DNA of 64,000 nucleotides from Prostheceraeus crozeri (Eukaryota; Platyhelminthes; Polycladida; Euryleptidae). How positions within the stretch are numbered: the stretch's first letter is position 1; every line of letters starts with the position of its first letter. The notes beneath the pieces are model-generated. The model did no database searches, had not been told where the DNA came from, and saw nothing but the letters and a program-made list of their open reading frames with translations. The position numbers and the translations under genes are program-made. Location of the stretch: contig CAJQUW010006119.1 in NCBI GenBank assembly GCA_907163375.1, positions 67,001 to 131,000 on the forward strand, read 5' to 3'. This document shows, piece after piece, positions 20,801-31,991 of this stretch.

Positions 20801-21325
20801 CCTCATCTAGCTACAGCTTTATTGGGCCTTCATGCGTTTACTGGATGCGATATCAACTCCGCTTTCTACAGAAAAGGAAAAGTGAAACAAATCGACGTAC
20901 TGCTTGGTAACTCTGACTTCACAGAGGCTTTTGCGAGGCTCTCTGACCCTGGTGTTCAGCCAGATATGAATATTTTCTCCTCATTCATTTGTCATATGTA
21001 TGGTCAAAAAGAAGTAAACGACACAAACGAAGCAAGATTCCTGGCGTTCAAGCGGATGAGTGGAAAAGGCACGGAAGACAGTCCCCTCAGATACATCAAA
21101 AAATTGACTGCTCCCTTCTTCCTCCATGCCAAAGCACATAAAAGATACAAGTACTTTGTTCGCAATATGCCGCTTCGATTTGGGGGAGGAGCGAGCAAGG
21201 GGCTCCAGCAACTGACCTGGATCCCCTTCGATTTGGTTGGAAGAGAAATGGGGATGATCAACTCGTTCCAGAATGGTACATCGGCTGCTCAGTTCCAACA
21301 TCAATTCTGCAAGAATCTGCATTAG
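17816..21325 (+). pseudogene. Academ-like transposase with FEN/XPG-like C-terminal nuclease, decayed
   Basis: About 1,150 codons of homology. Order: VAIASDAIFNTTKGSV (a candidate first catalytic Asp), NRLGHSISYDRVKEIETE, AWDNYDVNIETT, then VDFWWLLR, a NFHIKLAFFGALGTF stretch, YARWGSLCL, LEQTINRDAAST, and a nuclease-like end with HEEADTLIAYHA, ICASDTDILIILLG and ALLGLHAFTGCD. The Glu/Asp spacing of these last motifs (EAD, SDTD, GCD) parallels the acidic metal-binding residues of FEN1/XPG PIN-fold nucleases. Breaks: frame changes near 18255, 18690, 20335 and 20720 and an in-frame stop at 19379-19381. With about five lesions it is inactive. Confidence 0.8.
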
Positions 21326-21791
21326 AAGAAGCGACATCGGATTTGGAGGATGAGGAGTGGAGCGATTCTAGTGACGAAGACTTACACAGTCAAGATGCGT
21401 ATTTTGTTAAAAGTGCTTTTATTATTTTTCTATTGTTTTTGTTAAACGGATATATTTTGATTGTTTTTATAGATATATTTTTAGATATTTGCAGGCAGAT
21501 TATACAGATTTTGACTTTGGAGAGTTTTATTGCACAATAGCTAGAACAGTTCACATGAGAGTTGATATTTTTATCTATACATGTTTATTGTTTTAGAGAA
21601 TCCGGTTTTAGATCAAGCTATATGATATATCGAATATATTTTATACAACGAATACAAAAAAAACATGAAGGAAATCTATGTTTTCAATATACCATCACGT
21701 AAAAAATATAGGCCTATAAGCACGCAGTACTGGCTCTACGACAAGTACATTCACTTGTATACGTACACAAGTATTGAATACCACATCAGTG

Positions 21792-22119
21792 TTAGTTACT
21801 AGCATCTAGTCCACTTTTGGGGGGGGAGGTCCTATGGGGCGTCTGGCGGGGGCATTCCACCACTCAAAATGTCTGTCATGGTTGTTTTCGTATTCCCAAG
21901 ATACTGGGCAACAATTCTGCGTTGAATTTTGCCTGGACCTCTATGTTGCATCTAGCCCACTTTTGGGGCCTAACATTTTGGGCCCCCTGGGCCACACCCA
22001 CCACTTCTGACCCGGCAGACTTTCAGTTTCGTGGTTCCCAAATAGGTCCCCAACACATCATGCAGTCAAACCTTCTGGACCTTTTCGTCAGTAGTGGACC
22101 CACCTGGCTCCCGGTCTAA
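21792..22119 (-). repeat. Right terminal inverted repeat of the Academ-like element
   Basis: Inverted copy of 17428-17757 with scattered substitutions and a few indels (for example a longer G run near 21820). Confidence 0.9.
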
Positions 22120-23211
22120 TTTGGCAAACAGCTGCAGGCGTACATTTACGGAATTCGCAAGGACGGGTGTCCATTGTTATTCCACTGCTGATTGGCTGAT
22201 AGAATACAATGGCCTCAGCGATGAAAAATGACAGATTTCTCAGCACCAGAGCGTCTGTTTGACCTCGGGTTCTCGATTTCCGGATATGGAAACCAAATCA
22301 GGCATTTTGAGATCAACTTGTAATATTGCCACAATTCCCCTTTAACAAAGTGACTATGAAGTTTGTAATTTAAGCAGCAGTATTGCTAAATGATGTCAGT
22401 AGAAACAGTAATGCGATAGTGGAATTAGACTTTATATGGACTAGAATTTGTAATAACTGTATTATCCTAAGCCGAACCAGTAATGGATCAAAAGCTGAAA
22501 TGTTTCAAAGATGCAGACTGCACTGCGCCGCATCTATTATCAGTTTCGTATTGGAATGTCACTGTAATAATCAAATTTATATTATTATTCAAATTTATCT
22601 TTTACCATGTGAAATTTAATTTTTGGACTCCGGTTTCGAATAGCGAAATAGAACCAGATTGAGGTGGGTATGTTTTCCAGTTGCAGCATTATCACAATTT
22701 CCTTAGGCAACTGAAGCTGTCATGACTTGTAGTTTTCATGACGTGTACATTCTACCACATTTGTGAATCACAGCTCTGAAAGTGTTTTAATGGAGGACGT
22801 TATCTTGACACTCAAAAGATTTTTCGATGAATTTACCAGACCTGTATGTTGCATTTGAGAAAATTCATGAATCTCATTATAATCATCCTAAAAGCACATT
22901 GTATGAAATCTTCCGCATTACAACTTATGAAATCATCGTAGAATAGGAATTCATGACATAATGCACGATAATTGTAGTGGTACAGAGAAAAGCATACAAT
23001 GTTCACATTCGGATTCGTCAATTTGGAATTTCTTGATAGATGATTTACTTTCTGTTCCTAGGTCTTGCAAAGTTCATGTAGCGGGTTTGAAGTTGATAAT
23101 TCGTTCTGGATAGTTGGTGACACTGAATAGTGCGCTCATGTCATTAATTCTGCCATTGACTGTTGATTGGATTAAGATTTATGTTAATTTATCAAAATAT
23201 GCTAAACTTTG
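22120..23211. other. Non-coding stretch, nothing recognised
   Basis: AT-rich, short frames only. No repeats shared with the rest of the window were noticed. Confidence 0.5.
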
Positions 23212-23400
23212 TTTTTGTCAACCACATTTGGGAGAATCATTCATTTAGTCAATTATTGGGTGAACCACTTAAACATGGTCAAATTTAAAAGTCAACTATT
23301 TCCTACCTTTTTTCCTATCTATATCCAACACGTAGATGAGAGGAGGCATTTCACATCTACAATAATTACAATTATTCACATCATATAAATCAATCCGATT
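23212..23400. repeat. Dispersed repeat, copy 2
   Basis: Second copy of the repeat at 12838-13030, same orientation. Here it is not next to a retrotransposon, so the two features are separable. Confidence 0.7.
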
Positions 23401-23491
23401 ATTAAGCGATGAAAATGAGAATAGTTAGGTTTAAAATTTATTTGACATAATAAGGAATCATGAGTCAAATTTTGAATTAGACCTAATTTTA

Positions 23492-23731
23492 TTAAATAGC
23501 AGCATTTTGAATCCGTATAGTGCGGGGCTCAATTAATACACCAATGGGCACATTGATACCTCTTGGTACCATTTGAATCCAGTTTTGTCGCTGATAAAGG
23601 GTTGGGACACGAATCGTCCGGGAACTTGCACATAATACATGTTGTTTATGTTTCAATAGTAATTCTGCTTGAGCGGCATAATAGTGACAGTTGGAGTTGA
23701 AGAAGAGGACATAAGCTGATAATTTTTTCAT
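23492..23731 (-). CDS. Small open frame, unrecognised
   Basis: 79 codons from ATG to stop on the minus strand. The peptide starts with a hydrophobic stretch (KKLSAYVLFF), has a Lys/His middle (LLKHKQHV) and a tail with VPRGINVPIGVLIEPRTIRI. No overlapping long frame competes, and the codon use is even. I do not recognise it. It could be a decayed exon or a single-exon small gene. Confidence 0.3.
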   Translation of the reverse strand: MKKLSAYVLFFNSNCHYYAAQAELLLKHKQHVLCASSRTIRVPTLYQRQNWIQMVPRGINVPIGVLIEPRTIRIQNAAI

Positions 23732-24731
23732 CTTATTTTACTCTATTATGTTAGAAAGTGCGTACATTTTTTCACCGTTATAAAACTTATGTCTGCACCA
23801 ACTGGCACAAAATTTAGAAAAGAAGAAATATCATTTAAGTTAAGTAGATCAAAGACAGCACAAGGTTAAAAGTTGGTACTAATCACTGAGTTAATCTTTG
23901 TTACTAATGCTTGGTCGTAAAGATCTTGATATTGTCATTACTTCTCGGAAGCGCAGGCTGTTAATATAGGAGTAATTGTCTATTATTTCTGTTGATATAA
24001 GCTGTATGATTCGAGGTGGAAGAGATGGATGTGAGAGCTATAGGCCTACTTAACACGTATTTAAAAAGTTAGTTATATTTAAAACATGAGCAAAAGGCCT
24101 ATGTTTGAATTATCACAATCCTAGTTGAAACATGCCTACATGTATTGCTTCTATTGGTTGAGTATTTATTGCCGTATAGAAAAGCATCATGAAAAATTAA
24201 TTTCATCAAATTTGATGCAGCTTTTGCTTCACTACTCCCTCACTGGAGACTTGGACGGTTCTGACATAGTTAGACTTTATCTGGAGAACTGTGATGCTTT
24301 TAGACCGAATGCCCTTCCTGCCTACTTTCAAGGATACTTTCGGGTCTCGATTACTAGACCAGAAAATCGCTTAGTCAAATACCTAATCACTGTGACATGG
24401 AGACCATACACGTTGGAGTATTTTTGACAGGTGTATAAAATTCTCTAAATAATTTGTACATGTGAAAGTCATTTTCAAATAGAAGTGAGATTTTTGTCAT
24501 TGTAATATTTATCTCAAAAAATATTTAGTTTGAACTCGCTAAAACTCCTAATATTTGATGTGTAAAAGGCAAGTTGATAGACTAATTTGATTTCGTCAAT
24601 TAATTGAAAATACAAACAATTTCAATAACAGGGTGAAAAGAAACAATTTGAAATAGAAACAATTTCAAAAATTTCTAAAGAAAAAAAACCAAAAGAATCA
24701 CGATAATGGTAAAGATACAACTTCGTAGAAG

Positions 24732-26560
24732 TTGCACCATCATGGTGTTTTGCTTGATTATTATGACAGTGAACTGTTAAACAGAGATTATCAAATTTTG
24801 AATTTCATATTTTATGACTTATTTAAGATGATGTTTCAAAATGACAGAACAGATCAAGGAATTCAACTCGGCCGAGACAAGATTGCGTATACAATAGTTC
24901 ATGGCATCGCTGCTTTTGTGAGGAAAGAACTTAATGAGTAACTTTCCTGGTCACCGTTTTTCGTTGGTGCTTTCGACGAGTCATTGAATAAAGCATCTCA
25001 ACGTGGTCAAACGGATGTTCACATTCATTTTTGGTCAAACGATACGGTGATTACACGGTACTACAATTCACATTTTCTTTGTCATACAACAGCAATTGAC
25101 TAAGTAAATGCATTTACTGGATTACATGGAACCGATGACTCAAATTGATACAAATCGGCATGGATGGCCTAATGTGAATTGGACTACCTTACGATTGTTC
25201 AAAGTAGCGCATTGGAATTCATGGAAACAAATTGATCGACATCGGATCGTGTTCTCTTCATGTCGTCGAAAATGCCTTGCGAACTGGAGACAACAAGAGG
25301 ACTTTCTATCAAAGAAATTCTTCGAGCAATTTTTAAAAATGTTCCTCGACGTGCTGATTATCGCCATTTGTCTGACGTTGCGTTATTGTTCAACGCGATG
25401 GACGGAAAATGTGGAAGTAGTCGTGAGAGCAATAGAAGTGATATCATACCTCAAGTCTTACGTGACGGCAATCAAGGAGAAAAAAAGAAAGAAAAAAAAT
25501 GCAAATCATGCCCAACAATGCGTGAAATGCTTACGGATCCGTTCCTGAAAGCCAAACCGTCTTTCTTTGTCTCTATCGCCAAGGATCTCCAATCCTTTCT
25601 GAATGAAAACCAGCCAGAAAAACCCATGATGTCAGTTCTCTATGAAAGTCTGAAATCTCTCTTGAACCGCGTACTTCACGGGTTCGTGAAAACGGAGATT
25701 CTGGTTGCCAATTCAGCTGGATCGCAACAGGCCAACCTCCAAGAAAGTAAATATTGTGTTTGCTATAAAGCAGACCATAAAGGAAGCTTAACAAGCTGAA
25801 TAATGACGACAAAGACACTATTTATTAATGGTGCAGGGACACTGGGACAGTCTTGTGACCGTGGCAGAAAAGTTTGAAGAGAGATCTCCCTTGCGTAAAC
25901 CCTTTGTGTGTGCTTTCGCCTGCCTTGACCCTGAAATTATGGCTGTGGAACACCCACTAAAGATTCAATTGCTCGAAATTGCACTCCAACATCTAGTAGA
26001 GCTGAAATGGATCGATGTAGTTGAAGCAGATATTATTCATACTCAATACGAAACGTTTTGTCGAAGAACTGTTATCCAAGAGCTTCTACGTTTCAACAAA
26101 AGTGATGATCGACTCGATGTGTTTTTAATGAAATTGTGCGACAAAGAGAAATCGATTAACACGTTGCATTTGCGAAAGTTCATGAAAATCATACTATGTC
26201 TCAATCATGGATAAGCGGCGATGGAACGTGAGTTCTTAGCAAACAGGGAATTACTGGTAGAAAATCAAAAGGAAGAATAACTGGTTGCACAACGTTTGAT
26301 AAAAGACTCGTGCGTGTTGAAGTGGTAATCTGTCCGAGTTCCCAGTTACCAAAGGACTTATTCTGTCTGTGAGAAATTCCGCATCTTGCTACAAAGAGAC
26401 GAAACGACTGAATGCATAAAAACAGGTTCAAGAAACAATAGCGAAGATTGAAAGAGAGCGAAAGGCAGCAGTGTTACAAGACAAATTGGATGAACAGAAA
26501 CGTCTTCGCAAACAACTGTTGGAAATCACAAATGACATGCAGAAATATGTATTTTAGATT
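24732..26560 (+). pseudogene. hAT-like transposase, heavily decayed
   Basis: Homology can be followed in pieces: KIAYTIVHGIAAFVRKEL, then FFVGAFDESLN (candidate catalytic Asp), TDVHIHFW and ITRYYNS, then LSIKEILRAIFKNVPRRADY, then KPSFFVSIAKDLQSFL, then RKPFVCAFACLDPEIMA and LQHLVELKWIDVVEADII. After the last stop it continues as ELLVENQ and SQLPKDLF pieces up to ~26400. This order matches an uncharacterised transposase family common in fish and invertebrates with a hAT-like C-terminal dimerisation region. I hold the hAT label loosely. Several in-frame stops between 24940 and 25240 and frame changes near 25800 and 26210 make it dead. No terminal repeats were found. Confidence 0.65.
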
Positions 26561-28114
26561 TTATCAGTGAAGATTTTATCATTCTCAACATCCTACTTGA
26601 CAATTTATTGTCTTCCCTTAACCAAAGATTACCGAGCAAATTTTTGCAATTTGCTAAGCTTGGAAAGTGTTACATAGCTTTCTTTGTTAATTTGCTCAGA
26701 AGCTTAAATCAGCTACAACCTCATCACCTGCGTCATAATCAATTGCAGAAAGAGATCGAACGAAATCTTCTTGTGTGTTATTTCTGCCCACCATACATGT
26801 ACATGTATGTATCTATCTCAAGAATTAATCCTGATTTATGGTAATATAAACAACGAATGATGATCACATAACTTTACTAGACGTACAAGGGAGGCACGTG
26901 TATCACTACTCATAATTATAATCAAATTAAGACACGACACGGTTAAAAAATTCGAAGGATCCAGGAAACGGAAGACGCCAAAGTTAAACAATTACCCTAG
27001 TGGAGAATCTTGTAAATAATTAGGTAATTAAAAGTCATGAATGAATGAAATATATAAAATGAATATAATGAAATATAATATATTGCAATACCGTGGCGTA
27101 TCTCATTCGGCTCGCTCGATATGCATTTGAAATAAAATTGAACATGTAGTGAAGAAAATTTGAAATAAAGCGCTTTTATCACAATCAAAGGATTAGAAAA
27201 TTTGAACTTGCAATTGCTGTGTATATTATTCATGTTATAACATATTCTTCAACACCATTACATATAAATTGATTGAGATAGGTACACATTCATTTTTCGG
27301 CTGCATGCAATATTGTTTTGTGTCGCATTTAGTACCAAATCTATTTTTGATGATTTTGGCGGCAGATAGTGAATCATTCAGTAGTGAAACTATTCATTTG
27401 TTTTGTATGTTGGATACATACGCTTTTGCGCAAACCTGTTTTAGGTGATTGTATTTTGAATAAAATTATTTACATAATATAAAATTCACTTTTCACTCTG
27501 AATTGTACATGTATAGCAACTGAAAACGGTTACATGAATTAAAGACTAACATCGATTTTGTTTTGGTTCTATATGAATACAGTTTCCATAGTTCAATTGA
27601 GTAACACCTGGAAAAATCAGGAAAATTCAATCTGGCCTTCCTTTCGATGCATTGAATAATTTCTTTTAAAATATCCATACAGCATCCATAAAATAGCCAT
27701 ACAGCCTATAAAATCCCATTAGCCAATAAAGTCCTCCAAGACGCCTAGCTATTTTCCGTCTGTGAAATTACATTATGGAATTCGTGTTTTTATTGAATTC
27801 AAGTCAAACTCGATCAACCATTGCGAAGAGTTTTATTTGATCAAACGCAATTTCCCGCAACTTGTCAGTGTGTCATACTTCTCATTTTATTGTGTGATTA
27901 TGAGAAGTTAATCAGTACGTTGTCTCATCTACTCATGTACTCGATCAAGAGATTCAAAAGTAAAAAAGCCGGATGAAATCAAAGTAGTGTGCATCTTTTC
28001 TGTGTCCTCTGCATTCGCAAGAAAAAATTATTGGCCTATGTAGTAAGGATGACTCATGATTAGAAATTCAATTTATTTCTGTATAATCATTTATATTGTT
28101 GATTATTTTTGCAG
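26561..28114. other. Non-coding stretch
   Basis: AT-rich with only short frames and no recognised family. Its right end is probably intron sequence leading to the exon at 28115. Confidence 0.45.
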
Positions 28115-28214
28115 GTAATGTAATAGAATGGTCTACTCCAGAAGAAATTGATTTGAGCGGCGTTGAATTCAAGACCATAGTTAGCGGTTGCCATAATCTG
28201 AATCAGGATTTCGT
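28115..28214 (+). CDS. Internal coding exon of an unrecognised (probably host) gene
   Basis: A pyrimidine-rich acceptor (ATTATTTTTGCAG ending at 28114) and a consensus donor (GT then GTAAGT at 28215) frame 100 nt with one clean reading frame. The peptide contains VIEWSTPEEIDLSGVEF and then TIVSGCHNLNQDF. It enters in phase 1 and leaves in phase 2. No flanking exon was identified. The Polinton copy A inserted ~350 bp downstream, presumably inside the next intron. Confidence 0.5.
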
Positions 28215-28556
28215 GTAAGTTATAATTCTATCAGCATATTTTACCGTTATATTAGATAATAATTGTAATAGTGCACACATTCCCAAGAAATGGTAATCGT
28301 AATTACATATAAGAAATCATGACATGTGCTAAAAGATGAAGTCAGATGATATGGTCAAATCGCAACATTCACAAGTTGCACAAGTAGGCTTATTATATAC
28401 GAAGGCACAAAAACTTCAGAAGATGCCTTTCGAAATGTCAGAATTCACGACGGTAGTGACAATAGAAGAAGGATTGCTTTCGTTTTTTGCAGCGGCAGAT
28501 TCGAACATCAAAATGTCTAGGATTACCGAGGCGTTTGGGAACATATTTGTGTAGCC

Positions 28557-28562
28557 AATATC
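28557..28562. repeat. Target-site duplication, left (AATATC)
   Basis: AATATC directly before the Polinton end AGTAGTAAGC; the identical hexamer follows the right end at 48817-48822. Six-base duplications are the Polinton hallmark. Confidence 0.95.
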
Positions 28563-29010
28563 AGTAGTAAGCAAACCTCCACTTTAAACACAGCGCCCCC
28601 CTCGGTTGAGAGTGTTGGTTGTCCGTCCGTGTTGACTTGAGCGGCCGACCAGGTTGGTAAACGCCAGAGTGAATGTGGGTTGGTTTTGGTCTGTCGAGCC
28701 AAACGGAAGCCTCGGATGGGAAAACGGAGGTCAGATTTGTAATCTACGTGAAATTTTGGGTTAGGCAGAGTGTTTCCAGCGCCAGCGGCGAGAAAAAATG
28801 TTGGGACGTCCCCCCCCCCCTCGGCAGCGTTGCTTCCAACTTTGGTTATAGAGATCGTAGAAAGTCGTGCAATAGCTCGTTTGAAAGCTAAGAGTGAGAC
28901 AAGTTCAGTGAAAGAAACGGCTTGTTCATATCTGTCTTCGTTTAGATGTGAGACGCCATTTAAGATTTGGGAAATTGACGAAAAACGACAGAGTTAGAAT
29001 TTTCCAAAAA
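28563..29010 (+). repeat. Left terminal inverted repeat of Polinton copy A
   Basis: Starts AGTAGTAAGCAAACCTCCAC and matches the inverse of ~48365-48816 closely for ~450 bp, including two C-rich runs (28596 and 28810 regions). Further repeat units of the same kind (GAGGCCAGATTTGGAATCAGC) follow inward to ~29090. Confidence 0.9.
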
Positions 29011-29078
29011 CTGCTCCAGCGGGCGAACGAAGGCTCGGATTGGTACACGGAGGCCAGATTTGGAATCAGCTTGATGTT

Positions 29079-29133
29079 ATTGTCCAATGAGGATCATCAT
29101 CCAATGAGAATCATGGATTTCTCTATATAAATA
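29079..29133 (+). promoter_or_regulatory. CCAAT/TATA promoter of the first Polinton A gene
   Basis: TATATAAATA at 29124-29133 lies ~95 bp before the first ATG. Two CCAAT boxes (29084 and 29100 areas, each followed by GAG/GAA) lie just upstream. Copy B keeps the same arrangement. Confidence 0.7.
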
Positions 29134-29226
29134 ATGAGACTTTAGAGTGACAATCATTCTATTTTTGAATCGTACAAGTGACGGACGCACGTTCTCTCAG
29201 CTCATCTATCCTACTTTTCAACTAGA

Positions 29227-29994
29227 ATGGTAGGTCAGAAAACTTCCCTCCACCTCTTTTCTTGAGTGTTTACCTAATCGCATCTTTCCGCTTTCAGGCT
29301 TCTACATCACTTACCAAAGTAGATGCTGATGTCCAGACGGTACAAGGTTCGCTACAATCAGGCCGTCTACAGTTGAGACCGGTGGAGGAAACAACACAGG
29401 TACATAATCCTACACTCCTACAGCGTAAATTTAGACAAGGCATACGCTATTTCGATCATGCTATAGCGCTGGAAACGGGAATGATCCCTTCCACAGACGT
29501 GAGTGTGAAGAGGAATCAGTATGGAGACTGTCATCATTCCTGTAGCTCCGTACATACGTCGCCAGCTTGACATTATTGAAGAATTTGTGACACCAAATAT
29601 GGATATCCCTACTCCCCTTGACGGAGTGTGGAGAGCGAGAGATGACAAGGATACACCATATAAAAAGATATGGGAAGGTGAACGACTTTCTCTACCACTA
29701 TCGCATTGGTGTTCTTACTATCGAAAGGATGGAGAACAAATAACACCCATCAGGTGTGAAGAGCTCGCAGAAGGCACTTGGAATATTCGTTTCACAATAA
29801 GCGGACTATATTATGGTTATCATAAGGATAATAAATTGGCCTCTATAGCAATGCATACTCAATCCATCCTATATATACCGAAGCAGCCAGATGTTAATAA
29901 CATTATTGATCAAATCCTCAACGAGAGTGGTGGGAAGCACAAGTCAGAGAAGAATGTTGCCGGAAAACGCAAATCAAAGAAGGAGAATCGCTAA
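29227..29994 (+). pseudogene. Polinton A first gene, unrecognised protein with basic tail (fossil)
   Basis: Counterpart of the copy B gene at 57740-58515. The start codon is followed at once by a 68-nt intron-like stretch (29230-29297, GT...AG). The protein has an HNPTLLQRKFRQGIRYFDH segment, an LPLSHWCSYYRKDGEQ segment and a Lys-rich C-terminus that looks like a nuclear-localisation tail. Family unknown to me. First in the plus-strand gene block, behind the CCAAT/TATA promoter. Confidence 0.7.
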
Positions 29995-30154
29995 TCCTTT
30001 CCTATCTCTACCTTATGACAATTCGCTTATGTGCTTTGAGTGTCGTAGACGTGGTCTTATCAGTTACATTTTACTTCTTCGCTGTCATCATGTTATTTGT
30101 GTATTTCGTCGTGAACAGCATCGTTGCACTTCTTCATATTGTAATATGTTATAG
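29970..30154 (+). pseudogene. Polinton A RING-like small protein (fossil)
   Basis: Counterpart of the copy B protein at ~58510-58675. A Cys/His pattern CFECRRRG...LRCHHVIC...C resembles a RING finger. It overlaps the end of the preceding gene in another frame. Confidence 0.5.
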
Positions 30155-30215
30155 GATTTTTCATCCGATGAGTAAAACTATGTAATTTTCTTTTTAGTCA
30201 TCCACCATCATTTTT

Positions 30216-30750
30216 ATGGATTGTGAGGGTGAACCTGTACAGGAGCTCAGTGCTATTGCCATGGACAATTGCTCATATCAGATTGTTAGTGTTTATCATC
30301 ATCATGCCAAGTGTGATCCCAAAGCTGATGGATGGGCGAGAAAACATATTCATGGACTTAATCAACAATATTTACAAGAATTTGGTCTTCCTAGTGAAAG
30401 TGCTCTTCTTATTGACTTTAAAAGATGGCTAGCAGCCTTCAATGTTGTACGTATCTTTTATAATAATCCCTCCAAGGAGAGAAAGCTTTTTCCTAATCTA
30501 GTCATTAATGATATTCTACTTCCACCTTGGGATAGTAGAGTTAATCAACACTATCATGAAATTACGAAACGTTTCAAGAAACTGAGTGTTCCCATTTCAA
30601 ATGTTCGTTGTAGTAGTTACATTCATAATTAATGTTCTTTTCCTCCTTACCTCAACACTGCCAAAGTAAGGTTTGGTTTTCATTGCTCTCTGTATGATAG
30701 TTACCAACTGTATCTATTTTGTTTGTTTCAAACCCAAAATTTGTAATACA
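30216..30750 (+). pseudogene. Polinton A DEDD-exonuclease-like protein (fossil)
   Basis: Counterpart of 58728-59258. It opens with MDCEGEPVQELSAIAMD, resembling the first motif of DnaQ-type exonucleases (Asp-x-Glu), and has the HIHGLN element found after it in that fold. Identification is by motif only. Confidence 0.5.
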
Positions 30751-30829
30751 TGCTTGAAGAAGTCATTCAATTAAAGCTTTATGTAAAGACTTGCTGTTTT
30801 CATGCAATTGGAGGGATAGATGCAGGATG

Positions 30830-31240
30830 ACAACGTCTTTCTCAAATGATTGTGGAACATTGCGTTTTCATAGACAAAGTTTAAAAGGGACTATTCAAGA
30901 TTATGTGATAACATTTCATAAAGATGAGATTAACATCAAATCAGTTATTGGTGATACTAGCACACTATTTTTGAAGTTAATGGATACGTTTTCTGATAAA
31001 ATTGTAATGGCGCGATTAGTTGCGAAAATACATTTCAGTCATTTTGGGAAAGAAGAGGTAGAAGATCGTTTCTTCCTTTTGCTTCCTATTCAATGGAAGT
31101 TGTAGATAATCTGAAGAATTTTTTGAAAGACATATGGGAAAAATTGCTCAACGTCTTGATGCATTTAACCATCATGGTAGCAGTCTAGTGATTGAAGCAA
31201 TTTCACATATTCACATTCAACTTTCTATAAAAGAAACTTA
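30830..31240 (+). pseudogene. Polinton A stand-alone relative of the polymerase N-terminal region (fossil)
   Basis: Counterpart of 59348-59757, with SFSNDCGTLRFHRQSLKG and IVMARLVAKIHFSHFGKEEV. The same layout of helices and an FNxxGS end is seen in the N-terminal part of this element's own DNA polymerase. Confidence 0.5.
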
Positions 31241-31243
31241 AAG

Positions 31244-31567
31244 ATGCAATGGTACTGGATCGTAGCACAATTGGTTTTCGAGTTATGTCTACTCACTCCC
31301 GAAGTATATTCCTTCTGTACATGCGTCTATTATTTAGAAATGGCTAGCAAGTTCATGTCGTCAAAAAGACTTGCTTTAGAAGTTGTTAGTAAGAATGAAA
31401 ATATGTGTGATATATGTAAGCGAAAGGATGGAAGTGAAAAACGCATCTTTAAGAGATGTAAGCATACTTTCTGCCAGCGCTGTTTCATACGCTGCTGTAT
31501 TCAACTCTGTCAATGTAGCCACTGTGATATAGCTCATTTTGAGTGTCACTTCTGCCATAAAAGTTAG
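31244..31567 (+). CDS. Polinton A membrane-anchored RING-like protein
   Basis: 107 codons, open. The N-terminal hydrophobic segment (residues ~5-30, LVFELCLLTPEVYSFCTC) can span a membrane. It is followed by a Cys/His cluster: CDICKRKDG, FKRCKHTFCQRCF, CQCSHCDIAHFECHFC. The pattern fits a RING-type zinc finger with extra Cys pairs. Matches 59760-60083 in copy B. A role in ubiquitin transfer or membrane targeting of virion assembly is possible but unproven. Confidence 0.6.
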   Translation: MQWYWIVAQLVFELCLLTPEVYSFCTCVYYLEMASKFMSSKRLALEVVSKNENMCDICKRKDGSEKRIFKRCKHTFCQRCFIRCCIQLCQCSHCDIAHFECHFCHKS

Positions 31568-31605
31568 TACCTATGCAAATATGGAAAACTCAAGTTGCGA
31601 CAATG

Positions 31606-31962
31606 GTAAAGAGAAAAATGGCGAGACGTAAAAGTCGAAAGTCTTCAAAATTTTCTGAGGCCATTCGAGCTCTTTAACGAATGAAAGGAAATCATCGATA
31701 TAATGCTATACGACATGCTAATGATAAATTTATTCGAGAAAGTGTTTCTCATGTGAGAAGTTTGAGGACAAAGAAATTATCACCACAACAACGAAAGATA
31801 CTTAAGCGATATACTACAAAATTACGATTCATCTCCAATCCTAAAATCACCCTTCAAAGAAAGAGGAAAACTCTGTCACTGGTTTCCTTTCAGCACTACT
31901 TCCGATGTTAGCTCCTGTAGTGGGCAACGTATTGGGTAGTATCTTTGGCTCTAAGCGTTAAT
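31606..31962 (+). pseudogene. Polinton A small basic virion-type protein (fossil)
   Basis: Counterpart of 60135-60491: very basic, with YNAIRHANDKFIRE in the middle and a hydrophobic Gly/Pro-rich end. This kind of protein recurs in metazoan Polintons next to the ATPase gene. Confidence 0.65.
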
Positions 31963-31991
31963 TATGCAAATGTTGAATCTCAAAGTATTAA

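Larger units (their letters stand above)
17428..22119. mobile_element. DNA transposon with ~330-bp terminal inverted repeats, Academ-like
   Basis: The terminal inverted repeats begin TTAGGCCGGGAGCCAGGTGG (left) and end with the inverted equivalent at 22119. They match along ~330 bp, including GTGGTGGGTGTGGCC and GAGTGGTGGAATGCCCCC. Inside lies one plus-strand transposase, decayed. The protein belongs to a family common in marine invertebrate genomes whose C-terminal part resembles FEN1/XPG nucleases. Academ is the DNA-transposon superfamily I know to carry an XPG-type nuclease, so the assignment is by that feature. No clear target-site duplication could be read at the edges. Confidence 0.75.

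Noticed and set aside
17428-22119. Academ-like element read as a small Polinton because of its long terminal repeats
   Set aside because: The single internal protein is a transposase-nuclease; no capsid, ATPase, integrase or polymerase B is present.
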